Origin: Gammaproteobacteria bacterium
GTDB taxonomy: Bacteria > Pseudomonadota > Gammaproteobacteria > Steroidobacterales > Rariloculaceae
Direction: 5' to 3'
Length of the DNA stretch: 52,374 bases
NCBI GenBank assembly: GCA_022826245.1
Contig: JAJDVG010000035.1
Location: forward strand, 1 to 52,374
Positions within the stretch are counted from its first letter, which is position 1. Each line of letters begins with the position of its first letter. The position numbers were made by a program, and so were the translations under genes. The notes under the pieces were generated by a model. That model was given only the letters and a program-made list of their open reading frames with translations, did not search any database and had not been told where the DNA came from. Shown one piece after another: positions 26,070-37,748 of the stretch.

Positions 26070-26543
26070 TCACCGGCGCTCGCGGTAGGGATCGGGTATC
26101 CCGAAACCGTCGAGCAACACGCGCTCCCTGTCTTGCATCCGTTTCGCCTGCGGTTCGGACTCGTGGTCGTAGCCGATCAGATGAAGCGCGCCGTGGATGA
26201 CGATGTGCGCCCAGTGGACGTGGGCCGGCTTGCCCTGGCTCGCCGCTTCGCGCGCGACGACCTCGGCGCAGACCACGAGGTCGCCCAGCGGCGGCAGCTC
26301 ATCGGCCGCCACCGGCAAGCCGGGCTCGGCCGGGAAGGCGAGCACGTTGGTCGGCCCTTCGGCGTCCCGGTAGCGGGAATTGAGATCGGCCGACTCGGCC
26401 TCGGCGACGATCCTGAGCGTCAGTTCGCCGCCGACATTTCCGTTCAGCGCCGAGACGATCCACGCGCGCAGCCGTTCCGGCGGCGGCGTGTCTGCGGACG
26501 GACAGGTATCCTGAATCACCACGACGAGGCGCTCGCCGGCCAC
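26070..26543 (-). CDS. ybeY: Endoribonuclease YbeY
   Basis: 157 aa. A zinc-dependent single-strand RNase used in 16S rRNA 3' maturation and ribosome quality control. The metal motif HGALHLIGYDH has H117, H121 and H127, and the GPTNVLAFP block precedes it. It starts with GTG at 26543, which shares one base with the stop of phoH (TAGTG), so translation is likely coupled. Confidence 0.96.
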   Translation of the reverse strand: MAGERLVVVIQDTCPSADTPPPERLRAWIVSALNGNVGGELTLRIVAEAESADLNSRYRDAEGPTNVLAFPAEPGLPVAADELPPLGDLVVCAEVVAREAASQGKPAHVHWAHIVIHGALHLIGYDHESEPQAKRMQDRERVLLDGFGIPDPYRERR

Positions 26544-27544
26544 TAGGGCTCCCTGTCGCGCCGCTTCTTTTCGTCAACGGCATACGCCGCCACGATGCGC
26601 TGCACGAGCGGGTGGCGCACGACGTCCTTCGGCCCGAAATGGACGAACGCCACGCCCGCGACATCGCCGAGCACGCGGCTCGCGTGATTGAGGCCCGAGA
26701 GCTCGCCCCGGGGCAGGTCGGTCTGCGTCACGTCGCCCGTCACGGCGGCGCGCGAGCCGAACCCGATTCTCGTCAGGAACATCTTCATCTGCTCGGGCGT
26801 GGTGTTCTGCGCTTCGTCGAGAATGACGTACGCCCCGTTGAGCGAGCGGCCGCGCATGAACGCGAGCGGAGCAACCTCGATCACATGCCGGTCGATGAGC
26901 TTGCCGACCCGATCGAAGCCCATCATTTCGTAGAGCGCGTCGTACATCGGCCTGAGGTAGGGATCGATCTTCTGCGACATGTCGCCGGGCAGGAATCCGA
27001 GCCGTTCGCCGGCCTCGACGGCCGGGCGCACGAGCACGATGCGCCGGACGGCGTCCGCGCTCAGGGCCTCGACGGCCGCGGCCACCGCGAGGTAGGTCTT
27101 GCCCGTTCCGGCCGGACCGATCCCGAACGTGAGGTCGCGCTGGCGCAGCGACCTGACGTAGGCGATCTGGTTGGGCCCCCTGGGGCGTACGTCGCGGCGC
27201 CTGGCGTGCAATACGAGCTCGTCGGACGGCGCCGCGGCGTTCTCGGGATGCGCGTGCTCGACGAGCGTCATGTGAACGCGCTCCGGATCGAGCTGTTCGC
27301 TGCCCGTGGCGGCAAAGAGCGCCCGCAGCACCCGTTCGCCCCGCGCCGTCGCCGCCTCGCTGCCCGCGAGCTCGAAGCGATTGCCGCGGTTGCTGATCCT
27401 GAGGTCAAGCCTCTCCTCGATCTGCCGGATGTGCTCGTCGAACTGTCCGCACAGATTGGCCATGCGTTCGTGGTCGTCGGGCGCGAGCACGACGTCGAGC
27501 ACGCGTTCGGCTGCGGTGGCTTCAGGCAACGGACTTGCGCGCAT
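26543..27544 (-). CDS. ybeZ: PhoH-like ATPase (YbeZ)
   Basis: 333 aa from the ATG at 27544. A PhoH NTPase domain with Walker [12 protein letters not shown], then [20 protein letters not shown] and the Walker B-like [21 protein letters not shown]. The N-terminal KH-like region is typical of YbeZ rather than E. coli PhoH. It works with YbeY in RNA metabolism. The start overlaps the last 23 bp of miaB, as often seen. Longer in-frame starts inside miaB are rejected. Confidence 0.96.
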   Translation of the reverse strand: MRASPLPEATAAERVLDVVLAPDDHERMANLCGQFDEHIRQIEERLDLRISNRGNRFELAGSEAATARGERVLRALFAATGSEQLDPERVHMTLVEHAHPENAAAPSDELVLHARRRDVRPRGPNQIAYVRSLRQRDLTFGIGPAGTGKTYLAVAAAVEALSADAVRRIVLVRPAVEAGERLGFLPGDMSQKIDPYLRPMYDALYEMMGFDRVGKLIDRHVIEVAPLAFMRGRSLNGAYVILDEAQNTTPEQMKMFLTRIGFGSRAAVTGDVTQTDLPRGELSGLNHASRVLGDVAGVAFVHFGPKDVVRHPLVQRIVAAYAVDEKKRRDREP

Positions 27545-28871
27545 CCGGGCTCGCCAGGCGGCCTCTGAGACTGTTGGGCAGGGCTTCGGTGATCGCCACG
27601 TCGACGAATTGTCCCACGAGACGCGGATCGGCGGGGAAATTGACCCAGCGATTGTTTTCGGTTCGTCCCGCAAGCTCGCGGCGGGACTTCTTCGATGTCT
27701 TCTCGACGAGAACGCGCTCGACCGAACCGACCATGCGGCGGCTGATCGCGGCAGCCTGGGTGTTGACGAGCGCCTGCAGGCGCTCGAGACGCCGCTGCTT
27801 GACCGCGTGCGGTACCGGATCGTCGAGTGCGGCAGCCGGCGTGCCGGGCCGGGCGCTGTATATGAAGCTGAAGGATTGGTCGAAGCCGACGGCGCGGATC
27901 AGATCGAGCGTGTCCTCGAAGTCCGCTTCGGTTTCGCCCGGAAAACCGACTATGAAGTCCGACGAGATCGACAGGCCCGGCCGCGCGAGCTTGAGCGCCT
28001 CGATCTTGTCGAGGTACTGCGCCGCGGTGTAGCCGCGCTTCATCTCCCGGAGGATACGGTCGGAACCGCTCTGGACCGGCAGGTGCAGATAGCCGGCGAG
28101 CTTGTCGACGTCGCGGTAGGCCTCGACCAGGGAGTCGGTGAACTCCGCCGGATGCGAGGTCGTGAAGCGGATGCGATCGACGCCGTCGATCGCTGCGATG
28201 TAGTGGATCAGCGTCGCGAGATCGGCCGTTCCGCCGCCGTGCACTTCGCCGCGATAGGCGTTGACGTTCTGCCCGAGCAGATTGATCTCGCTGACGCCGA
28301 GCTCGGCCAGGCGCCAGGCCTCGGCGATCACATCGTCGAGCGGACGGCTGATCTCCTCGCCGCGCGTGTACGGCACGACGCAGAACGTGCAGTACTTGCT
28401 GCAGCCTTCCATGACCGACAGGAACGCCGTGCAGGAAGTCTTGCTCGGCTCGGGAATGACGTCGAACTTCTCGATTTCCGGGAAACTCACGTCGACGACG
28501 TTGCGCTTGCCCGAGCGAACCGTGCCGATCATGTCGGGCAGCCGGTGCAGCGTCTGCGGCCCGAATACGAGATCGACGAACGGCGCTCGCGCGACGATCG
28601 CCTCACCCTCCTGACTCGCGACACAGCCGCCGACGCCGATGATCGTGTTCGGGTGGCGCTGCTTCAGGGCACGCCACCTGCCAAGCAGCGAGAACACCTT
28701 CTCCTGCGCCTTCTCGCGCACCGAGCAGGTGTTGAGCAACAGGATGCGGGCCTCGTCGGGCGCGTCGGCCGCGGTGGCGCCGAGCGACTCGGTCAGCACG
28801 TCGGCCATCTTCGCCGAGTCGTACTCGTTCATCTGACAGCCGAAAGTCTTGATGTAGAAGCGTTCGCTCAA
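27522..28871 (-). CDS. miaB: tRNA-2-methylthio-N6-dimethylallyladenosine synthase MiaB
   Basis: 449 aa from the TTG at 28871. A radical-SAM methylthiotransferase for i6A37 of tRNAs. The N-terminal UPF0004 cluster has C12, C49 and C83; the radical-SAM cluster C157, C161 and C164 (GCSKYCTFC); the C-terminal TRAM domain ([20 protein letters not shown] through FVDVAITEA) is complete. TTG is chosen because [20 protein letters not shown] matches the family start and AGG lies about 10 nt upstream; the longer open frame reads back into ssb without family similarity. It is the first gene of the miaB–ybeZ–ybeY–corC–lnt run. Confidence 0.95.
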   Translation of the reverse strand: MSERFYIKTFGCQMNEYDSAKMADVLTESLGATAADAPDEARILLLNTCSVREKAQEKVFSLLGRWRALKQRHPNTIIGVGGCVASQEGEAIVARAPFVDLVFGPQTLHRLPDMIGTVRSGKRNVVDVSFPEIEKFDVIPEPSKTSCTAFLSVMEGCSKYCTFCVVPYTRGEEISRPLDDVIAEAWRLAELGVSEINLLGQNVNAYRGEVHGGGTADLATLIHYIAAIDGVDRIRFTTSHPAEFTDSLVEAYRDVDKLAGYLHLPVQSGSDRILREMKRGYTAAQYLDKIEALKLARPGLSISSDFIVGFPGETEADFEDTLDLIRAVGFDQSFSFIYSARPGTPAAALDDPVPHAVKQRRLERLQALVNTQAAAISRRMVGSVERVLVEKTSKKSRRELAGRTENNRWVNFPADPRLVGQFVDVAITEALPNSLRGRLASPDARKSVA

Positions 28872-28963
28872 ATCGATACGACCTGATTTTCGACCCGGCA
28901 GCGGCCGGGACGAGAAAGTTACGCTTTCACGGATTGACGCGCAACGGCGAAGGCCGCGCGCGA

Positions 28964-29425
28964 TCAGAACGGGATGTCGTCGTCGAAATCGCCCGCATCG
29001 CTCGATGCAGTGCTTGCGGCCGCAGCCGGAGCGGCTGCGGGAGCAACTTCGGGAGCGGCTCTCGGCGGCGCGCCGGCGCCGGTGTCGGACCGTCCGCCGA
29101 GCATCTGCATCTCGTTGGCGACGATCTCGGTCGTGTAGCGGTCGTTGCCGTCGCGGTCCTGCCACTTGCGGGTTCTGAGTCGGCCCTCGATGTAGACCTG
29201 CCTGCCCTTTCTCAGGTACTCGCCGGCGATCTCGGCGAGACGGCCGAACATGGCTACGCGGTGCCATTCCGTGCGTTCCTGCTGTTCGCCGCTTTCCTTG
29301 TCGCGCCAGGAATCCGTCGTCGCAATGCTCAGGTTGGTCACCGCCCCGCCGCTCGGCATGTAGCGAGTTTCCGGATCGGCGCCGAGATTGCCGACCAGGA
29401 TGACCTTGTTGATACCCCTTGCCAT
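28964..29425 (-). CDS. ssb: Single-stranded DNA-binding protein
   Basis: 153 aa from the ATG at 29425, with GGAG 6 nt upstream. The OB fold opens [22 protein letters not shown] and continues through [22 protein letters not shown] short Ala/Pro-rich linker leads to the acidic tip DFDDDIPF that recruits partner proteins. In Gammaproteobacteria ssb is usually divergent from uvrA; here a YbjQ-family gene lies between them. The 283 bp ahead of the start hold a TACAAT box at 29487-29482 that may be its promoter. Confidence 0.97.
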   Translation of the reverse strand: MARGINKVILVGNLGADPETRYMPSGGAVTNLSIATTDSWRDKESGEQQERTEWHRVAMFGRLAEIAGEYLRKGRQVYIEGRLRTRKWQDRDGNDRYTTEIVANEMQMLGGRSDTGAGAPPRAAPEVAPAAAPAAAASTASSDAGDFDDDIPF

Positions 29426-29481
29426 TGGAACTCCAGTCGTGTTGTCGGGCCGGGTTTCGGCCGCCGGATGCACACGCTCCA

Positions 29482-29487
29482 TTGTAC
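29482..29487 (-). promoter_or_regulatory. Putative -10 box of ssb
   Basis: Minus-strand TACAAT, five of six to the sigma-70 consensus, about 57 bp before the ssb ATG; the -35 region is weak. No LexA-type palindrome is seen nearby. Confidence 0.35.
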
Positions 29488-29708
29488 GCACTGACGGGTC
29501 CGAAAACACCCGAGAAACGCGGCAAGACGCCCGGAAACTCCGGGGCGGCGGCGCAGCCGCGGCCGGTGCATCGCCGCTCCGATGTCGACTCCGTCTACCG
29601 CTCGGTCATCCCTTCGATTTGCGAATTTCCGGATTGAGAAAGACCCGGATGGAGCGGGCCCGTCACCTCGGAAACCGTGCGAAAATAGCCTCCCCAAGGA
29701 GGTATTCC

Positions 29709-30047
29709 ATGTCGATTCCACTCTCCCGTCTCACCACGACGTACGAGTTTCCCGGCCGCGAGATCCGCGAAACGCTCGGCATCGTCACGGCCGAGAGCGT
29801 GCTCGGCATCAACATCTTCCGCGATGTGCTCGGCGGCATCCGCAATCTCGTCGGGGGCCGCAGCGGCACCCACCAGAACGCGCTGCGCGAGGCCCGGGAC
29901 CAATGCCTCGAGGAACTCGCCGAGCAGGCGAAGGCGCTGGGCGCCGACGCGGTCGTCGGCGTCGACCTCGACTACAACGAGATCAGCGGCGGCGGCAAGG
30001 GCATGATTTTCCTGGTCGCCTCCGGCACCGCCGTCCGCCTGCGCTGA
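29709..30047 (+). CDS. YbjQ-family (UPF0145) protein
   Basis: 112 aa from the ATG at 29709, which has a full AAGGAGGT at 29696-29703, the strongest Shine-Dalgarno noted in the window. The pattern ETLGIVTAESVLGINIFRDV, LGGIRNLVGGRSGTHQNALR and ALGADAVVGVDLDYNEI is the YbjQ/UPF0145 family, proposed to form pentamers with heavy-metal-binding-like fold; function not established. It sits alone between ssb and uvrA on the uvrA strand. Open frame extends upstream to 29388 without family similarity. Confidence 0.92.
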   Translation: MSIPLSRLTTTYEFPGREIRETLGIVTAESVLGINIFRDVLGGIRNLVGGRSGTHQNALREARDQCLEELAEQAKALGADAVVGVDLDYNEISGGGKGMIFLVASGTAVRLR

Positions 30048-30065
30048 GCGCTCCCCATTCCCGTT

Positions 30066-30095
30066 TTGCGCCGAAGTTTGCGGGCGGCGTATAGT
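30066..30095 (+). promoter_or_regulatory. Putative sigma-70 promoter of uvrA
   Basis: TTGCGC (30066-30071) and TATAGT (30090-30095) are separated by 18 bp and end 39 bp before the uvrA ATG. I could not find the LexA-box pattern CTG-N10-CAG in this region, unlike the E. coli uvrA–ssb intergenic region. Confidence 0.5.
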
Positions 30096-30134
30096 GCTCG
30101 TTTGGCTTCGCCGTCCGGTTCGTCCTTCTCGCCC

Positions 30135-32999
<2,865 letters not shown>

Positions 33000-33056
33000 C
33001 GGGCGCATTCGTACGCCCCACCAAACGCTGCGGCCGGCGAAAGCAGGGACTATTCG

Positions 33057-34313
33057 ATGTTCAGGAACTTGAGCGACCACCCGAACGATCCGATCGAAGC
33101 GATGTTCGTGCGCCTTGCGAACGATACGCACGCGGACAGGATCGATCTCGGCATCGGCGTATTCCGCGACGACTCGGGCACGGTGCCGGTCATGCAGGCC
33201 GTGCGCCAGGCCGAAGCCCGCCTGTTAGAACGCAATCTCTCCAAGACCTACCTGTCGCCGCTCGGCAACCTGGATTACTGCCGCAGCGTCGAAGCGCTGG
33301 TGCTCGGCGACGATCACCCGGCGCGCGCCGGCGGCAGGATCGTGTCCGCGCAGACGCCGGGCGCGGGTCCGGCGCTCAGGGCGGCAGCCGAACTCGTTCA
33401 TGACCTGTCGCCCGGCAGCGCCGTCTGGGTCTCGACGCCGGTCTGGGGCCACCAGATCGAGTTCTTCGAGCAGGCCGGCATGGCGGTCCGGTCCTACCGC
33501 TACTACGACAGCGGCAATCTCGACGCGGCCGGCATGCTCGAGGACCTGCGGTCGATGCGCCCCGGCGATCTGCTGCTGTTGCACGGCTGCTGCCACAACC
33601 CGACCGGCGAGGACCTGACCCTGGACCTGTGGGAATCCGTCGCGGAAATCGTTGTCGAGACCGGCGCGATCCCGTTCGTCGATGTGGCCTACCAGGGCTT
33701 CGGCCGGGGTATCGAAGACGATGTCGCGGGCCTCAGGCTGCTCGCTTCGCGCGTGCCCGAATTGCTGTTGACGGTGTCGTCCTCGAAGTCGTTCGGCATC
33801 TACCGCGACCGCGCGGGCCTGCTGTCGATTATCCTGCCCCCTGAAGCCCGGAATGCCGGCGCGGTGCGCCGCAAGCTGCGCGACACGCTCCGGCAACTGT
33901 ATTTCATGGCGCCCGACCACGGCGCCGCGATCGTGCACGAGATTCTCTCGACGCCGGAACTCGAGGCGCTTTGGCGGTCGGAACTCGACGCCGTGCGGGC
34001 TCGCATCGTCGAACTGCGGGCAGCGCTGCGCCGGACGATCGAGCGCGCGAACCCGGGCTTCGATGCGGGTTTCGTCGAACGGCAGCAAGGCATGTTCTCC
34101 TGCCTGCCGATCAGTGCAGAAGAGCAGTTGCTCATGGAAAGCCGGTTCCACATCTACATGCTGCCGCCGGCGCGCGTGAACGTCGCCGCGATGAACCGGG
34201 AACAGTCGGAAGTTCTGGCCGACGCGTTCGCGTGGGTACGGGCGCAACGCGAGGTCTCGATACGGCACGGGAGTCGGGCAGGCCCGTCCCGGAACCGAAG
34301 GGCGAACGCCTGA
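33057..34313 (+). CDS. Class I aspartate/aromatic-amino-acid aminotransferase
   Basis: 418 aa. A PLP enzyme of the AspC/TyrB type: DLGIGVFRDDSG near residue 30, the HGCCHNPTGED segment at 176-186, D209 (FVDVAYQGFGRG) for the pyridine nitrogen and the PLP lysine K244 (SSSKSFGIYRDRAG). The arginine in the RFHIYMLP/ARVNVA block for the alpha-carboxylate is present. Substrate (aspartate, tyrosine or phenylalanine) cannot be fixed. The last 20 residues form a basic tail (REVSIRHGSRAGPSRNRRAN) not usual for the family. It is 57 bp downstream of uvrA on the same strand. Confidence 0.94.
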   Translation: MFRNLSDHPNDPIEAMFVRLANDTHADRIDLGIGVFRDDSGTVPVMQAVRQAEARLLERNLSKTYLSPLGNLDYCRSVEALVLGDDHPARAGGRIVSAQTPGAGPALRAAAELVHDLSPGSAVWVSTPVWGHQIEFFEQAGMAVRSYRYYDSGNLDAAGMLEDLRSMRPGDLLLLHGCCHNPTGEDLTLDLWESVAEIVVETGAIPFVDVAYQGFGRGIEDDVAGLRLLASRVPELLLTVSSSKSFGIYRDRAGLLSIILPPEARNAGAVRRKLRDTLRQLYFMAPDHGAAIVHEILSTPELEALWRSELDAVRARIVELRAALRRTIERANPGFDAGFVERQQGMFSCLPISAEEQLLMESRFHIYMLPPARVNVAAMNREQSEVLADAFAWVRAQREVSIRHGSRAGPSRNRRANA

Positions 34314-34341
34314 TGTACGGCTGACGCTGCGCGCAGGTCCC

Positions 34342-35346
34342 TCAGCCCAACGGCCTGAGTCCGACGCGGCTGCGAATCTCCTCGAGAAACGGCCGGCTGA
34401 CGGCGCGCGCTTTCTCCGCTCCCTGGCGTAGCACGGCCTCCACGTGGTCCGGCGCCGCGAGCAGGCGGGCATGCTCCTCGCGCGCGGCGCTCAGGTGATC
34501 GTTGACGTACTCGAACAGGAGCTGCTTCATCTCGCCCCAGCCGATGCCTTCACGGTAGCGTTCGCGTACGGCTTCGGTCTCCTCGGGCGTGGCGAATGCC
34601 TGGTAGATCTTGAACAGCGTGCTGGCGTCGGGGTCCTTCGGTTCTTCGGGCAACTGCGAGTTCGTCCTGATCTTCATGATCGCCTTGCGCAGGCGTTTCT
34701 CCGGCAGGAACAACGGGATCGTATTGCCGTAGCTCTTGGACATCTTGCGGCCGTCGAGCCCCGGCAGCACGGCCGTCTCCTTGCTGATGTCCGCCTCCGG
34801 CAGCACGAAGGTCTCGCCGAAGTGATGGTTGAAGCGCGCCGCGATATCGCGCGCCATTTCCACGTGCTGTCTCTGGTCCTGGCCGACGGGCACCTTGTGC
34901 GCATTGAACATGAGGATGTCGGCCGTCATGAGGATCGGATAGCTGAAGAGCCCCATGGTGATGCCGCGATCGGCGTCCTTGCCGCCGCCCGCTTCGTTCT
35001 CCGCGACTGCGGCCTTGTAGGCGTGCGCCCGGTTCATGAGCCCCTTGGCCGTGACGCAGGTGAGTATCCATGCAAGCTCCGGAATCTCGCGGATGTCGGA
35101 TTGCCGATACAACAGGACCTTGTCCGGATCGAGGCCGGCCGCGAGCCAGGCGGCGGCGATTTCGAGCGTCGAGCGCGCGACGAGATCAGGATCCGTGCTC
35201 TTCACCAGGGAGTGATAGTCGGCGAGAAAGAAGAACGAGCGCGCGTCGCCGCGCGTGCTCGCTTCGACCGCCGGGCGGATCGCGCCGACGTAGTTGCCGA
35301 TATGCGGCGTGCCCGTCGTCGTGATCCCCGTCAATACCGTTTCCAT
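34342..35346 (-). CDS. trpS: Tryptophanyl-tRNA synthetase
   Basis: 334 aa from the ATG at 35346. Class I motifs HIGN at residues 15-18 and KMSKS at 201-205. Conserved SYPILMTADILMFNAHKVPV and GQDQRQHVEMARDIA segments. Longer in-frame reading runs back through the ggt gene and is an artefact. Lies 14 bp after the gamma-glutamyltransferase gene, so the two are probably co-transcribed; it converges with the aminotransferase. Confidence 0.97.
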   Translation of the reverse strand: METVLTGITTTGTPHIGNYVGAIRPAVEASTRGDARSFFFLADYHSLVKSTDPDLVARSTLEIAAAWLAAGLDPDKVLLYRQSDIREIPELAWILTCVTAKGLMNRAHAYKAAVAENEAGGGKDADRGITMGLFSYPILMTADILMFNAHKVPVGQDQRQHVEMARDIAARFNHHFGETFVLPEADISKETAVLPGLDGRKMSKSYGNTIPLFLPEKRLRKAIMKIRTNSQLPEEPKDPDASTLFKIYQAFATPEETEAVRERYREGIGWGEMKQLLFEYVNDHLSAAREEHARLLAAPDHVEAVLRQGAEKARAVSRPFLEEIRSRVGLRPLG

Positions 35347-35360
35347 CGTCGGCCCTGTCC

Positions 35361-37010
35361 TCAATAACCCAACGCGCAGCCGTCCTTGCGCGATTCCGAC
35401 GCACCCATGTAGAGCTTGCGTTCGGTGTCGCGCATTATCGCCTGATAGCCGCCGAAACCGCCTTCGCCGGCATCCGCGCGGCCGACCGCGTGGCCGAGTC
35501 GGCTGAGTTCCGCGACCGTCGCGGCGGCAAAGCCCGATTCCAGGCAAACCGTTCCGCCGCCGCTGATGCGGCCACCGGTCGGCTCGCTCGACCCGTCGTG
35601 CCGGACTCGCGGCGCGTCGCCGGCCTCCTGCGCATTCATGCCGAAGTCGATGATGTTGCTGAGCACCTGCACCTGGCCCTGAGGTTGCATGGCGGCGCCC
35701 ATCACGCCGAATGCCATGAGCGGCCGGCCGTCGCGCGTGAGGAAGCCCGGGATGATCGTGTGGAACGGCCGCTTGCCGGGCTCGTAAGCGTTCGGATGAT
35801 CGCTCTGGAGACTGAACGCTTCGCCCCGATTCTGCAGCGTGAAGCCGAATCGGCGGGCAACGACGCCCGAGCCCATCCCGCGATAGTTGCTCTGAATCAG
35901 GGACACCATGTTGCCGGCCCGGTCGGCCGCCGCGAGGTACACGGTATCGCCGGCGCGGAGTGCGCGCGGGTCGCCCCAGTGCGGCTCGGCCAGCACGGCA
36001 TCGGGACGGATCTGCGCACGGCGCAGCGCGGCGTATTCCTTGCCGATCAGCGCAGCCACGGGAACGTCTGCGAACGCCGGGTCTGCGTAGTGGCGCGCCC
36101 GATCCTCGAAAGCGAGCTTCTTCGCCTCGATCAACAGGTGCAGGTGTTCGGCGCTTCCCCACTCGAGCGCGGCGAGATCAAAGCCCTCGAGCAGGTTCAG
36201 CATTTGCAGCACGGCGATGCCCTGACCGTTCGGCGGCAGCTCCCAAACGTCATGGCCGCGGTAACTCGTCGACACGGGATCGACCCATTCGGAGACGTGA
36301 GCGCGGAGGTCGTCACGGTCCAGAAACCCGCCCTGGGCTCGCATGTTCACGGCAATCTCCGCCCCGATCGAGCCATCGTAGAAAGCCCGGCGCCCGTCGT
36401 CCGCGATGAGTTCATAGGCGGCCGCGAGCCGCGGGTTCGTGAAGGTATCGCCGGCCGCCGGCGCACGGCCCGACGGCGCATAGATCTCCGCGAGACCCGG
36501 GTAAGCGCCGAGCCGGTCGACTTCGGCAGCCCAGGACGCAGCGATGATCTCGCTGACCGGAAAGCCCTCGCGCGCGTAGTCAATCGCGGGTTCGAGAATC
36601 TCCCGCATCGACAGCTTGCCGAATCGTTCGTGCAGCTCGAACCAGCCATCCACGGCCCCGGGCACGCTGACCGACAGCGGCCCCGACGGCGGGATCTGCG
36701 GGACGTTCAGGCTGTCGAAGTGCGCGCGGGTCAAGCCGAGCGGCGACCGTCCGCTGGCATTGAGCCCCGTGAGCCTGCCCTCCGACTCGTCCCAGACGAT
36801 CGCGAACAGGTCTCCGCCGATGCCGCAACCGGTCGGCTCCATGAGACCGAGCGCCGCGTTCGCGCCGATCGCGGCGTCGACCGCCGTGCCGCCGCGGCGC
36901 AGGATCTCGAGCCCGATCGCGCTGGCCAGCGGCTGGCTCGTCGCGACGATGCCGCGATTGGCCATGACGAGGGATCGCGTCGCGAAGTGATTTCCGAAGG
37001 GGCGGTCCAT
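35361..37010 (-). CDS. Gamma-glutamyltransferase-like Ntn hydrolase (cytosolic form)
   Basis: 549 aa. Ntn-hydrolase of the gamma-glutamyltransferase/cephalosporin acylase family, made as a precursor that cuts itself. The cleavage site lies at LRAGDTVYLAAADRAGNMVS, with T356 as the likely nucleophile; most GGTs have DTTHFSV here, so the second Thr and the His are replaced by V and Y. Other signatures: GGTAVDAAIGANAALGLMEP (40-59), NGQGIAVLQMLNLLEGFDL, and QSNYRGMGSGVV. No signal peptide is seen, so it is likely cytoplasmic, unlike E. coli GGT. A promoter fits directly upstream. Confidence 0.92.
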   Translation of the reverse strand: MDRPFGNHFATRSLVMANRGIVATSQPLASAIGLEILRRGGTAVDAAIGANAALGLMEPTGCGIGGDLFAIVWDESEGRLTGLNASGRSPLGLTRAHFDSLNVPQIPPSGPLSVSVPGAVDGWFELHERFGKLSMREILEPAIDYAREGFPVSEIIAASWAAEVDRLGAYPGLAEIYAPSGRAPAAGDTFTNPRLAAAYELIADDGRRAFYDGSIGAEIAVNMRAQGGFLDRDDLRAHVSEWVDPVSTSYRGHDVWELPPNGQGIAVLQMLNLLEGFDLAALEWGSAEHLHLLIEAKKLAFEDRARHYADPAFADVPVAALIGKEYAALRRAQIRPDAVLAEPHWGDPRALRAGDTVYLAAADRAGNMVSLIQSNYRGMGSGVVARRFGFTLQNRGEAFSLQSDHPNAYEPGKRPFHTIIPGFLTRDGRPLMAFGVMGAAMQPQGQVQVLSNIIDFGMNAQEAGDAPRVRHDGSSEPTGGRISGGGTVCLESGFAAATVAELSRLGHAVGRADAGEGGFGGYQAIMRDTERKLYMGASESRKDGCALGY

Positions 37011-37078
37011 CCGGGTCCGGTCGGCATGGTGCGGCCGGCATGGGCCGCGCTGCCTGGTAGATGCATAGAGGGGCGTCT

Positions 37079-37107
37079 ATTATTCCCGAGATTGCACGGT
37101 TAACCAA
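37079..37107 (-). promoter_or_regulatory. Putative promoter of the ggt-like gene
   Basis: On the minus strand TTGGTT (37107-37102) and AATAAT (37084-37079) are separated by 17 bp, and end 69 bp before the ggt start. An ATAGA/TCTAT inverted repeat lies just downstream of the -10. Confidence 0.55.
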
Positions 37108-37123
37108 CGCGAACGGCCGGTAG

Positions 37124-37705
37124 ATGTCACATAGAACGCACGACTTGCCGCCGCTCAGCGGTCTGAGCCACTCGATCCGGGAGCTCCGATACCACGAGAT
37201 TTCGCGTCAGCTCGGGGCCGTCCTGCTGATTCTGCTCTACGCGCTGACCGCCGCGCCGAGCACGCTCCCGGTCGTGATCGGCATCCCGCTCGCGTTGGCC
37301 GGCACGCTGATCCGGCTCTATGCGAGCGGCTTCATCGTCAAGAACGAGGAACTTGCGACCAACGGGCCGTACGCGCTCGTGCGGCACCCGCTGTACACCG
37401 GCAACATACTGATTATCTGCGGTTTGTCGCTCGCCAACGCCAACTGGTGGGCGCTGCCCCTCGCGGTGCTGTTCTTCTGGTTCTACTATCCGCCCGCGAT
37501 CGAGTACGAGGACCGCAAACTCAGGCGGTATTTCGGCGAGCGCTGGGAACGCTGGGCTCGGGATGTGCCCGCGCTCGTACCGGCGCTGGGCAACGCCGCC
37601 GCCATGGGCGGCGGGCGCTGGTCTTTCGCGAAGAGCATGGGGCGCAACGGCGAGATCCTGATCGCCGTGTATATCGTCGCCTGCATGGGCCTGATCGTTT
37701 GGTAG
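37124..37705 (+). CDS. PEMT/ICMT-like membrane methyltransferase
   Basis: 193 aa. A hydrophobic protein with about five membrane segments (near residues 28-45, 47-67, 95-105, 107-124 and 177-193). The SAM-binding signature GPYALVRHPLYTGN at 81-94 and the terminal EYEDRKLRRYFGERWERW at 127-144 mark the isoprenylcysteine/phospholipid methyltransferase (PEMT) fold. The substrate is unknown; family members methylate prenylated cysteine, phosphatidylethanolamine or small lipids. It starts divergently from ggt and is 43 bp before the kinase-like gene, perhaps forming a two-gene unit. Confidence 0.85.
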   Translation: MSHRTHDLPPLSGLSHSIRELRYHEISRQLGAVLLILLYALTAAPSTLPVVIGIPLALAGTLIRLYASGFIVKNEELATNGPYALVRHPLYTGNILIICGLSLANANWWALPLAVLFFWFYYPPAIEYEDRKLRRYFGERWERWARDVPALVPALGNAAAMGGGRWSFAKSMGRNGEILIAVYIVACMGLIVW

Positions 37706-37748
37706 CCGGCGCCGGCCAGCGCTGCCGCCCCGGCTGGACGGTATCGGG

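Noticed and set aside
30048..30134. LexA box upstream of uvrA
   Set aside because: No CTG-N10-CAG pattern could be found; a lineage-specific motif cannot be excluded.
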